A stretch of DNA of 64,000 bases from Ruminococcaceae bacterium AM07-15 (lineage in GTDB: Bacteria; Bacillota; Clostridia; Oscillospirales; Butyricicoccaceae), in contig QUDE01000009.1 of the NCBI GenBank assembly GCA_003477405.1, forward strand, positions 1-64,000, written 5' to 3'. The position numbers were made by a program, and so were the translations under genes. Of this stretch, positions 33,822-41,095 are shown piece by piece (the first letter of the stretch is position 1; every line of letters begins with the position of its first letter). Under the pieces are notes generated by a model. The model saw nothing but the letters and a program-made list of their open reading frames with translations. It did no database searches and had not been told where the DNA came from.

Positions 33822-35249
33822 ACGGCCACCACGCGCTTGATCTCCCACCATATCAGCAAGGGAGAAACCATCGCCCAATCCCTCAAAGACCGCCTGGACT
33901 ACGGGAAGGACCCGGAAAAGACCCAGGGCGGCGAATTGATCTCTGCCTATGAGTGCGACCACATGACTGCCGACGCCGAGTTCCTTCTTGCCAAGGCCAA
34001 GTACAAGGCCGCCACGGGCCGGGAGCAGCGCCGAGAGGCCGATGTACTGTGCTATCAGATCCGCCAGTCCTTCAAGCCGGGAGAGATCACCCCGGAGGAG
34101 GCAAACAAGGTGGGCTATGAAACGGCGTTGCGCTGGACCAAGGGCAAGTATGCCTTTTTCGTTGCCACCCATACAGACCGCCAGCACATCCATAACCACA
34201 TCTACTACAACGCCGTTTCCCTGGACTATTCCCGCAAGTATCGTAACTTCCTGGGCTCCAGTTTTGCTCTGCGCCGCCTGTCGGACCGGGTATGCCTGGA
34301 GCATGATTTGTCCGTCATACAAAATCCCAAGCTCCACAGTCAGGGCCAGTATCTTCACTACGGCCAATGGCTGGGCGGGGATCGTCGGCCCTCTCAAAAA
34401 GAACAACTCCGGTCCATCATCGACGCCATTCTGACGGAGCGGCCCGCCGACCTTTCGGCCTTCCTCGCTGCGCTGGAGGCGTCCGGCGTCCAGGTGATCC
34501 ACGGGCGGGGCGGCGTTCTCTCTTTTCAGCTTCCCGGCTTTGCCCGGCCTGCCCGCTGGCGGAGCTCCACCCTGGGGGACGGCTACGGCCCGGAGGCGGT
34601 GCAGGCTGTCATCGACGGCACAGCCCCGGTGCGTACTCCGACCATCGGCAGCGCCCGTCCCGCCCCCAGGCGGCTCAATTTGATTATTGATATTCAGCAG
34701 CGCATGGCACAGGGCAAGGGCCCTGGCTATGAGCGGTGGGTCAAGATTTACAACTTGAAACAGATGGCCGCCACCCTGCAATTTCTCCAGGAGTACGGTC
34801 TGACCGACTATGACGAACTGGCGGCCAAGACCGATGCGGTGGTGGACCAAGAACACACCCTGGCCGGGGAGCTCCGGGCTGTCCAGGAGGAGCTGACCCA
34901 TACCACCGCCCTCATGGGAGCCGTGGTGCAGTACGCCAAAACCCGTCCTGTGTTCGACGGCTACAAGGCGGCCAAGTACAGCAAGAAATATCTGGCCCAA
35001 CATGAGGCTGAGCTGGCCGACTACCAGGAGGCCAAGGCCACCATGAACGATCTTTTGGACGGAGCCAAGCTCCCCAAAATGGATGTCTTGAAACAGAAAC
35101 GCCGGGAGCTGGTGGAGCGCAAAAAAGCCCTCACCGCACAATACCGCGCCGCTCAAAAGGAGATGCGGGAGTTGGTGACGGCGAAGGGCAACATTGACCA
35201 CCTTATCAATCTCACCGGCGGACGCGCCGATAAGGAACAGACCCGATAG
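33822..35249 (+). CDS. Relaxase of the ICE (ACG start)
   Basis: A 475-residue MOBP-type relaxase. Residues 1-30 (TTRLISHHISKGETIAQSLKDRLDYGKD) and the catalytic histidines in ATHTDRQHIHNHIYYNAV (about 117-130) define the family; the second half is a coiled coil with KRRELVERKKALTAQYRAAQKEM. AGAGGAGG is 7 bp upstream of ACG 33822, which is followed by GCC-ACC-ACG-CGC exactly where relatives have ATG-GC-ACN. No ATG, GTG, TTG or CTG in frame lies between the ribosome site and TTG 33837, so ACG is the likely start. It nicks the ICE oriT for transfer. Confidence 0.88.
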   Translation, partial: TATTRLISHHISKGETIAQSLKDRLDYGKDPEKTQGGELISAYECDHMTADAEFLLAKAKYKAATGREQRREADVLCYQIRQSFKPGEITPEEANKVGYETALRWTKGKYAFFVATHTDRQHIHNHIYYNAVSLDYSRKYRNFLGSSFALRRLSDRVCLEHDLSVIQNPKLHSQGQYLHYGQWLGGDRRPSQKEQLRSIIDAILTERPADLSAFLAALEASGVQVIHGRGGVLSFQLPGFARPARWRSSTLGDGYGPEAVQAVIDGTAPVRTPTIGSARPAPRRLNLIIDIQQRMAQGKGPGYERWVKIYNLKQMAATLQFLQEYGLTDYDELAAKTDAVVDQEHTLAGELRAVQEELTHTTALMGAVVQYAKTRPVFDGYKAAKYSKKYLAQHEAELADYQEAKATMNDLLDGAKLPKMDVLKQKRRELVERKKALTAQYRAAQKEMRELVTAKGNIDHLINLTGGRADKEQTR

Positions 35250-35273
35250 GGGCAGTTCCGCAGACAGACCTAT

Positions 35274-35288
35274 GGGACACTTTGTCCC
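35274..35288. promoter_or_regulatory. ICE operator site 11
   Basis: GGGACACTTTGTCCC, 25 bp after the relaxase stop. Here the palindrome extends to 23 bp (CTAT and ATAG flanks). Confidence 0.75.
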
Positions 35289-35353
35289 ATAGTGCCGGGT
35301 TTGGGGAGGCTCCCCAACAAGCATTTTCGCGGGGCCTTCGGCCTTGCGAAAAT

Positions 35354-35375
35354 GGCAAGTGTGTCCACACTTGCC
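35354..35375. repeat. 22-bp inverted repeat after the relaxase gene
   Basis: GGCAAGTGTG, TC, CACACTTGCC: perfect 10-bp arms. An adjacent imperfect stem (GCATTTTCGCG pairing with TGCGAAAATGGC) precedes it. It lacks a T-run. It may be part of an oriT or a recombination site; no nick consensus is identified. Confidence 0.5.
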
Positions 35376-35436
35376 TTGCTTGCCAAAACGCGCTCCCCCG
35401 CAACATGGCATGAAAAAACGGAGGCGCGTGCTTCTC

Positions 35437-35793
35437 TTACACATCCTCCGTTTCACGGGCTTTTTGCAGTCCCTCTGCTGTGTATTTCATTACAGTCAGT
35501 TCTTTTTCGTCCATCGTGTTGAGCATGACATCTATCTGTTTCCGGCAGGTGCTCTCTCCGTTGAGCTTGTCCGGGAAAAAGAATTGATCCACGGAAATCT
35601 CCAGCAGGGTGACAAGCTGGTAAAAGACATTAAGGCTTGGCTTCTGTCCCCGGTTTTCCATATACATGATGGAACGCGGGGTGCGATCCACAAGCTGGGC
35701 CAAGTATTCCTGCGTCCATCCCTTTTCCTCTCGCTTGCGCTTGATCTCACGGCCCAGGGTGTGAAAATCAAGGTTTTTGTCATATTGGTACAT
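35437..35793 (-). CDS. XRE family transcription regulator
   Basis: A 118-residue regulator. Residues 8-65 are an HTH_3 domain (LGREIKRKREEKGWTQEYLAQLVDRTPRSIMYMENRG). The C-terminal part (VMLNTMDEKELTVMKYTAEGLQKAR) is a small helical domain common in ICE regulators. ATG 35793 lies 8 bp after AGGGGG and is preferred over ATG 35799. It is divergent from the sigma/ABC cassette and convergent with the relaxase region, and probably controls one of them. Confidence 0.85.
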   Translation of the reverse strand: MYQYDKNLDFHTLGREIKRKREEKGWTQEYLAQLVDRTPRSIMYMENRGQKPSLNVFYQLVTLLEISVDQFFFPDKLNGESTCRKQIDVMLNTMDEKELTVMKYTAEGLQKARETEDV

Positions 35794-36017
35794 TTTCATA
35801 TCCCCCTATATTATTCTACATTTCGTGTAAGTCTATGAGAATGAAATAAAAATGTACTTTAAGTAGTATTTATTTTCTCTGTTGTTAATTATTGTTGAAG
35901 AACGAAAATCACATATAATAGAAAAAGTAAAAAAGATTTTTACAATTAAATCCTTTTTGCTAGCTCAGTTGTATATTAAGTGTAAGGCGTTTTACTCAGG
36001 GAAGGCGGTGACAAGGT

Positions 36018-36557
36018 ATCGAAGATTTCATACTAATTAAAAAAATCCAGTCGGGTGACACAGATGCATTTGAGATAATTGTACGAAAATATTATAAGTC
36101 AATTTATCTATTCTGCTGTCGGCGATTGAACGGCGATCCAGATACCGCCGCAGATATTACACAAGATGTTTTCTTGAAATTGTTGGAGAATATTCAATCA
36201 GTGCGAATGATAGGAAAATTTCAAAACTATCTACTAACGATTGCTGTTAATACCTGTAACAATTATGCCAAGAAAGCAAAACCCCTGTATATGGATTTAG
36301 AAACTCTTGAAGATATAGAAGATACCTTTGAAAAAATTGAGTTTAATGAACTTAAAGCAGAAGTTCAATACGCAATCAACACGTTACCGGACTATCAAAA
36401 AGAGGTCATCATTTTACGCTTCTATTATGATTTGAAAATCCGAGAGATTGCAAATATTACAAAAGTGAGTATTTCTACTGTAAAATCCAGGCTTCAACAG
36501 GGGATTAAAAAACTGGAACGATATTTGGCTGATTTTAGAGGAGGCGATAGTGTATGA
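36018..36557 (+). CDS. Sigma-70 family RNA polymerase sigma factor
   Basis: A 179-residue ECF-type sigma factor. Region 2 is IQSGDTDAFEIIVRKYYKSIYLFC and DPDTAADITQDVFLKLLENI; region 4 is YQKEVIILRFYYDLKIREIANITKVSISTVKSRLQQGIKKL. Coding similarity begins at IEDFILIKK, upstream of the first ordinary start (TTG 36126), which would remove region 2. The codon at the expected start is ATC 36018, about 7 bp after AAGGCGG; I place the start there. AT-rich. It overlaps the next gene by 4 bp and probably controls the ABC cassette. Confidence 0.8.
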   Translation: MEDFILIKKIQSGDTDAFEIIVRKYYKSIYLFCCRRLNGDPDTAADITQDVFLKLLENIQSVRMIGKFQNYLLTIAVNTCNNYAKKAKPLYMDLETLEDIEDTFEKIEFNELKAEVQYAINTLPDYQKEVIILRFYYDLKIREIANITKVSISTVKSRLQQGIKKLERYLADFRGGDSV

Positions 36558-37327
36558 GTCAAAAACATAATGGTGTATTAGAATGGTTGCAGAATTGTGA
36601 AACGCCTACTCCATCCGAATCTAAAATTGAAGCAGTAATTGTAGCCGGAAAAAGGTACATGAATAGCTCTGAATTTAATAGAAATTCCATGCGAGATATT
36701 ATATTGAATCAACTTCAATTTTTGCCGCGCTCTTTCTGGACTGTTCAAATAATACTAACTATTTGCGCAGTATTATTTGCTTGTATCCTAGGCCAATGGA
36801 GGATTTCATTTTATTATCCGTTGACAATCCTTGCGGTTATGGTTCCGTTCCTTGCATTATTAGGTGCAATAGAAATATCTAAAAGCAACATCTATGGCAT
36901 GTGGGAAATTGAACAGTCCAGTAGAACAACTCTGGTAAAAATTGTTGCAGGTCGCATGCTGATTATTGGAGTATTTAACCTTTTCCTGATAACAGTCATT
37001 TTAATTTCAATGGCATATATTTACCAGAAATCAATGATTGAAATGGTGTTGTATGGTTTAATTCCGTTTAATATTTCTTGCACTTGCTATCTTTTTATAT
37101 GTGCGAAAAGCAGGACAAATGATAGCTTGTATTATTTAATCGCTTGTATGATTTTTCTTTCTGGAACATTTTCTCTTGTACTTCATCAGCGATTTATATT
37201 TGAAGCCTCTATGTTCTGGGGATGGATTGGATTTTATGTGTTATCTATTATCCTATTAGGGAAAACACTTCAACTGTACTTGAAAAAAGAAAAAATGATT
37301 GGAGAATTGATGTGGAACTTACAATAA
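36554..37327 (+). CDS. Membrane protein of the sigma/ABC cassette
   Basis: A 257-residue protein with a cytoplasmic N-terminus (about 60 residues) and six membrane helices from residue 62 on (IILTICAVLFACILG, LTILAVMVPFLALLGAI, MLIIGVFNLFLITVILISMAYI and others). The pairing with the upstream sigma gene suggests a sensor or anti-sigma role; the six-helix build also fits an ABC permease. I cannot choose. It overlaps the ATPase gene by 16 bp. Confidence 0.7.
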   Translation: MSQKHNGVLEWLQNCETPTPSESKIEAVIVAGKRYMNSSEFNRNSMRDIILNQLQFLPRSFWTVQIILTICAVLFACILGQWRISFYYPLTILAVMVPFLALLGAIEISKSNIYGMWEIEQSSRTTLVKIVAGRMLIIGVFNLFLITVILISMAYIYQKSMIEMVLYGLIPFNISCTCYLFICAKSRTNDSLYYLIACMIFLSGTFSLVLHQRFIFEASMFWGWIGFYVLSIILLGKTLQLYLKKEKMIGELMWNLQ

Positions 37328-38187
37328 ATGATCTTTCAAAAGAATATGGAAGAAAAAAAGCTGTAAATCATTTCAGCGCAAAATTAACAAATGGTGTTTA
37401 TGGTCTACTCGGGGCAAATGGTGCGGGCAAGACAACTTTGATGCGAATGATTTGCGATGTTCAAACTGAAACGAAAGGAGCAATTTTTTTTAATGGGAAA
37501 AACATTCATGATTTGGGCGAGAAATATCGTAATATCTTAGGCTACCTGCCACAAAATTTTGGCTATTATCCTAACTTTACAGCGTATAAATTTTTGATGT
37601 ATATCGCTGCAATAAAGGGGCTACCGCCCAGAAAAGCTCATAATCGCACAATGGAGCTGTTGCAGGTTGTTGATCTGCTCACACAGAAAAACGAAAAAAT
37701 CAAAACTTTTTCCGGCGGTATGAAACAACGCTTGGGAATTGCTCAAGCATTACTAAATGATCCCCGTATTTTGATTTTGGATGAACCTACAGCTGGACTT
37801 GACCCAAAAGAGCGGGTGCGGTTTAGGAATCTGATTAGTTCTTTGGCGGAAAATAGAATTGTAATTTTGTCCACTCACATTGTTTCTGATGTTGAATATA
37901 TCGCAAATGAGATTCTGATTATGAAAAATGGCGAGTTAATTCAACATGGTTCTCCAGAAGAAATTTTGAAGCCGATTGAAAAATGTGTTTGGGAATGTGA
38001 TGTATCTCGAAAAGAGGCCGAAGAATTAGAATTGAACTATGTAACAGCAAATCTGAAACATAATAATGGTGTAGAACGGCTGAGGATTATTTCTCCAGAA
38101 GCACCATGCAGAACCGCTTGGAATGTCGCTCCAACATTGGAAGATTTGTATTTATACTATTTTGCGGAGGTATCCGAGCATGAATGA
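37312..38187 (+). CDS. ABC transporter ATP-binding protein
   Basis: A 291-residue ABC ATPase starting at GTG after GGAGAA. Walker A is LLGANGAGKTTLMRM (about 32-46), the Q loop LPQNFGYYP, the signature FSGGMKQRLGIAQALL (about 135) and Walker B ILILDEPTAGLDPKER, then the H-loop STHIV. The C-terminal 80 residues are the extension seen in exporters of the BcrA/NatA class. It partners the membrane proteins on both sides; the substrate (antibiotic peptide or lipid) is unknown. Confidence 0.92.
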   Translation: MELTINDLSKEYGRKKAVNHFSAKLTNGVYGLLGANGAGKTTLMRMICDVQTETKGAIFFNGKNIHDLGEKYRNILGYLPQNFGYYPNFTAYKFLMYIAAIKGLPPRKAHNRTMELLQVVDLLTQKNEKIKTFSGGMKQRLGIAQALLNDPRILILDEPTAGLDPKERVRFRNLISSLAENRIVILSTHIVSDVEYIANEILIMKNGELIQHGSPEEILKPIEKCVWECDVSRKEAEELELNYVTANLKHNNGVERLRIISPEAPCRTAWNVAPTLEDLYLYYFAEVSEHE

Positions 38188-39286
38188 AATGGTAAAAGCA
38201 GAACGAAATAAAATATGTTCGAGAAAGCAAACACGAATGTTGTTTTTGGCTGGCGTGGTTCTTATCGTCTCCTATTTTTTCTTTTTCCAATTTAATTATC
38301 AAAATGTTTTCTATGATTATGACCTTGAAAAAATGGCATCAGCAAGCGGTTTTACAGCCATTGAACAACGGAAGGAAATAGCAGAAATATTTAAAGGAAA
38401 ACTCTCGCAAAACACATTACTTACTATGCAACAAAAAATTGATGAGGCAAAACAGGCGACTGTTGGACAAAATGAAAATTCTGCTTTTTCAGCTGTTCAT
38501 GTTTATCGTGACCAAGCGGCGATTCTGGAATATTTAACAAATTCTGATGGTAGCTTTAAATCACTCGAAACAGCATATCCAAATAGTCCAACTGTGACTT
38601 TAGGATATTGCGATGGCTGGGATAAGCTATTATCTGGAATGGGGAGCATCTTGTCCCTAATGATATGTTTAATTGTTGTAATCACTCTATCTCCTGTTTT
38701 CTCAGAAGAGTATGCGCTTCATACAGATAGCATTATTTATTCGGCTCGGTATGGTCGAACAAAACTCATAACTGCAAAAATTATAGCAGCCTTGGAATTT
38801 GCAATTGGCACATACCTCTTGTATTTACTGCTAAATTTGGTTCTGTATGGCTGTACCTATGGGTTACAGGGTTGGAATGTAAGCATTCAATCTTCATTAC
38901 ATTATGCTTCTTCAACATATAATTTGACCTTTTTGCAAATGTTCTTTATCTCTGTAATATTGAATATTTTAGGGATTGCAGCCTTGACAACTATTACATT
39001 GTTTTTAAGTGCTCAAATGAGTTTTCCTGTTACAGCGCTTATTACTTCTTGCGTCATCTGCTTCTTGCCAGTTGTGTTTGATTTTAATGACAGCCTCCCT
39101 GTTTTACAAAAAATGCAAGAAATTTGCCCTATTTTTATGCTTCATACAAACGGTGTATTTTTCGCCATGAAAACATATTTCGGTATGAGTCAACCGAGCT
39201 TCATGATCATCTTTAATGTTGGATTGATATTCGTATTTTATAGACTAACAAAAAATATATCAAAAAAACATCAAGTTATGGGGTAA
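38180..39286 (+). CDS. ABC transporter permease
   Basis: A 368-residue ABC-2 type permease starting at ATG after GCGGAGG, overlapping the ATPase by 8 bp. One membrane helix lies near the N-terminus (about 19-38), a large extracellular domain follows (40-165), and then five helices (LLSGMGSILSLMICLIVVITLSPVF, AALEFAIGTYLLYLLLNLVLYG, FFISVILNILGIAALTTITLFL and others). With the ATPase it forms an exporter. AT-rich cassette typical of Clostridia ICE cargo. Confidence 0.85.
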   Translation: MNEMVKAERNKICSRKQTRMLFLAGVVLIVSYFFFFQFNYQNVFYDYDLEKMASASGFTAIEQRKEIAEIFKGKLSQNTLLTMQQKIDEAKQATVGQNENSAFSAVHVYRDQAAILEYLTNSDGSFKSLETAYPNSPTVTLGYCDGWDKLLSGMGSILSLMICLIVVITLSPVFSEEYALHTDSIIYSARYGRTKLITAKIIAALEFAIGTYLLYLLLNLVLYGCTYGLQGWNVSIQSSLHYASSTYNLTFLQMFFISVILNILGIAALTTITLFLSAQMSFPVTALITSCVICFLPVVFDFNDSLPVLQKMQEICPIFMLHTNGVFFAMKTYFGMSQPSFMIIFNVGLIFVFYRLTKNISKKHQVMG

Positions 39287-39291
39287 TCTTG

Positions 39292-39465
39292 ATGAAAGAG
39301 ACAAGTTGGGTTAGTTGTCCTATATGCCATAATAAAACCAGAATAAAAATACGAATTGATACGGAATTAAGGAATTTTCCCCTGTTCTGTCCAAAATGTA
39401 AACAGGAAACACTAATTCATGTAAAGCAACTTAATATATCCGTTATTAGAGAGCCAGACGCATAG
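39292..39465 (+). CDS. Cysteine-rich KTR domain protein
   Basis: A 57-residue protein: WVSCPICHNKTRIKIR then FPLFCPKCKQETLIHV, a two-knuckle zinc ribbon with the KTR motif. This is the small conserved protein found at the edge of Tn916-, Tn1549- and tetracycline-type elements. ATG is 3 bp after the permease stop. Function unknown. Confidence 0.85.
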   Translation: MKETSWVSCPICHNKTRIKIRIDTELRNFPLFCPKCKQETLIHVKQLNISVIREPDA

Positions 39466-39987
39466 ACGCAGAGCCGATAAACCCGTATCCAGTAGATACA
39501 CGGGATTATCGGCTCTTTCTATTTGCTTAATTTACCTCGTGGTCATTTGTCAACATACAACAAGACCGTTGTTACCGGCCTTGCGGCATAAGACGGCGGT
39601 TTTGAAATAACAAATTTTAAGCCGCCGTTTTCTTTTTGAAAAGTGAGAATACGGGGGTGTGTTAAAGTCGCCCTTTTTTAAGGATACGGCGGTGTCCAGG
39701 AGGTATCGCCGTGTCCTTTTTCTTTTTCCCTCCCTCTAACCTGTCAAAAAAAGCTCGTCCCCCGAACAGGATCAGTCCGGCGGTGGATACGAAATTTGGC
39801 AGTACATAAATGAATTTGTAATTTTATGCGCTTGCGTGGCATTGTGTCGCGCAGGCGCATTTTGTTTGTCAGACCTCTGGACACTTTGCCCAGAGGTGCA
39901 GGGCGGTTCCCCTGGGTGCCGCTCTCCGCCAGCTCCCCATTTTGTTTCCGCTCAACCCATCAACCTAAACAAAATGGAGGACAAGCT
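39466..39987 (+). other. Gene-free stretch with serial hairpins
   Basis: No gene is seen. In order it holds a terminator for the cassette (GAGCCGATAA and TTATCGGCTC arms, about 39471-39516), a stem ACGGCGG/CCGCCGT with TTTTC (about 39593-39635), similar to one at 15852 in the IME, a stem GGATACGGCG/CGCCGTGTCC with TTTTT (about 39681-39725), a stem ATGCGC/GCGCAT with TTTT (about 39824-39863), and operator site 12. Confidence 0.55.
39878..39892. promoter_or_regulatory. ICE operator site 12
   Basis: TGGACACTTTGCCCA, with the outer pair changed symmetrically and one internal mismatch. The flanks CCTC/GAGG extend the palindrome to 23 bp. Confidence 0.6.
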
Positions 39988-40410
39988 ATGACAACAATCA
40001 ATCTGAAAGATTTTTATTATTGGTACTTAACGGACGAGCTGGTGGAGGTGCCTGAGGAGGTAGCCGAGGAACTCATGGCCAGCAAGCGGCGCGAGTCCGC
40101 CCATGCGGAACGGGTGCGCTACAACAAGGCTTATTATTCCCTGGACTGTGACGATGGGATCGAATACTCCGCCTGCCTGCACGAACCCAGCCCCCAGGAG
40201 CTCATGGATCGCAAGGAGCTGTTTTTCCGGCTGTGGAACGCCCTCAACTCCCTGCCGGAAATCCAGGGCCGCCGGGTGGACGCTTATTTGATCCTTAGAA
40301 AGAGCTACCGCCAGATCGCCCGCGAGGAGGGCGTGGACAAAAGCGCCGTCCGGCACTCGGTGGAGAGCGGGATCAAGCAGATGAAAAAATATTTGCAGAA
40401 AAATTTCTAA
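39988..40410 (+). CDS. Sigma-70 region 4-like regulator of the ICE
   Basis: A 140-residue protein opening MTTINLKDFYYWYLTDELVEVP, with YYSLDCDDGIEYS and a C-terminal helix-turn-helix (GRRVDAYLILRKSYRQIAREEGVDKSAVRHSVESG). It is a clear relative of the IME proteins at 16706 and 17169. ATG follows TGGAGG. It lies near the recombinase and is a candidate regulator of excision. Confidence 0.75.
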   Translation: MTTINLKDFYYWYLTDELVEVPEEVAEELMASKRRESAHAERVRYNKAYYSLDCDDGIEYSACLHEPSPQELMDRKELFFRLWNALNSLPEIQGRRVDAYLILRKSYRQIAREEGVDKSAVRHSVESGIKQMKKYLQKNF

Positions 40411-40809
40411 CTGCCATCTCCATTTGGCCCCTTTTTTCTGGTGGTATATGAGAGGAGGTTCCTCTCCGCGGCCCTGATATAGCGTGGGGAGCTCAGCGGC
40501 GGGTATCTGACACCAGCGCCGCAAGTGGGGCAGGCCATCCCACGGCCACGATCCGCCGGGTCAGGCTGGCCGTCTGACCGTCCGGGCCGCCGCCCCTTTG
40601 CGCGGGGCCGTCGCGCCGAGTATTGCTGTCTAACGACAGGCCAAGGAAATGAGCGTGGCGGCCCCAATCTTTAGACCTATGGACACTTTGTCCAGAAGTG
40701 AGGCAAGGAACAGGGCCAGCATCGGAAACGGTGTTGGCCCTGTTCGTTTCCCCACGGGACAACGGGGAGTTTGTTCGTGTCAGTCCGTCCACGAGAGAGG
40801 AGGCCATAT
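40411..40809 (+). other. Gene-free stretch upstream of the TnpW-like gene
   Basis: No gene is seen. It contains operator site 13 and a strong stem (GAACAGGGCCA pairing with TGGCCCTGTTC, about 40709-40746) about 60 bp before the TnpW-like start, which may control it. Confidence 0.5.
40680..40694. promoter_or_regulatory. ICE operator site 13
   Basis: TGGACACTTTGTCCA, the symmetric T/A variant also found in site 1. It lies 116 bp upstream of the TnpW-like gene and recombinase, so a regulator bound here could control excision. Confidence 0.65.
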
Positions 40810-41022
40810 ATGCCAAAAGCAAATGCCGTTTTTGCCATTGATGGGTTTGAAATATCCGCTACCTTTGCTGAGTCACAAAACACAGCGGCCATCGGACGGG
40901 TCAAACAGATTCTGCTCTCGTCCTTTGTGGCGCAGACCTCATCCACCCGGCCCGGAGTCATCCTTGTCAAACCCTCGAAACAGAGGGATAATAATGGTGG
41001 GGGTAGTCCCTATGCACCTTGA
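40810..41022 (+). CDS. TnpW-like small protein before the recombinase
   Basis: A 70-residue protein with AVFAIDGFEISATFAES then AAIGRVKQILLSSF, the strand-strand-helix build of small transposon proteins that precede TnpX-like recombinases. The tail is low-complexity. ATG follows GAGGAGG. It may assist or direct the recombinase 74 bp downstream. The family name is from memory and less certain than for the IME copy. Confidence 0.65.
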   Translation: MPKANAVFAIDGFEISATFAESQNTAAIGRVKQILLSSFVAQTSSTRPGVILVKPSKQRDNNGGGSPYAP

Positions 41023-41095
41023 CAAGTTCAAAAATCCTGCGTACAAAAAGCCTCTTTTCACCTGCCAAAATGACATTTGAAAGGATGGCTTATAC

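Noticed and set aside
5225-40694. Reading the GGGACA dyads as ordinary terminators
   Set aside because: Only site 2 has a following T-run; the flanks are mostly non-complementary, and three sites lie inside coding frames.
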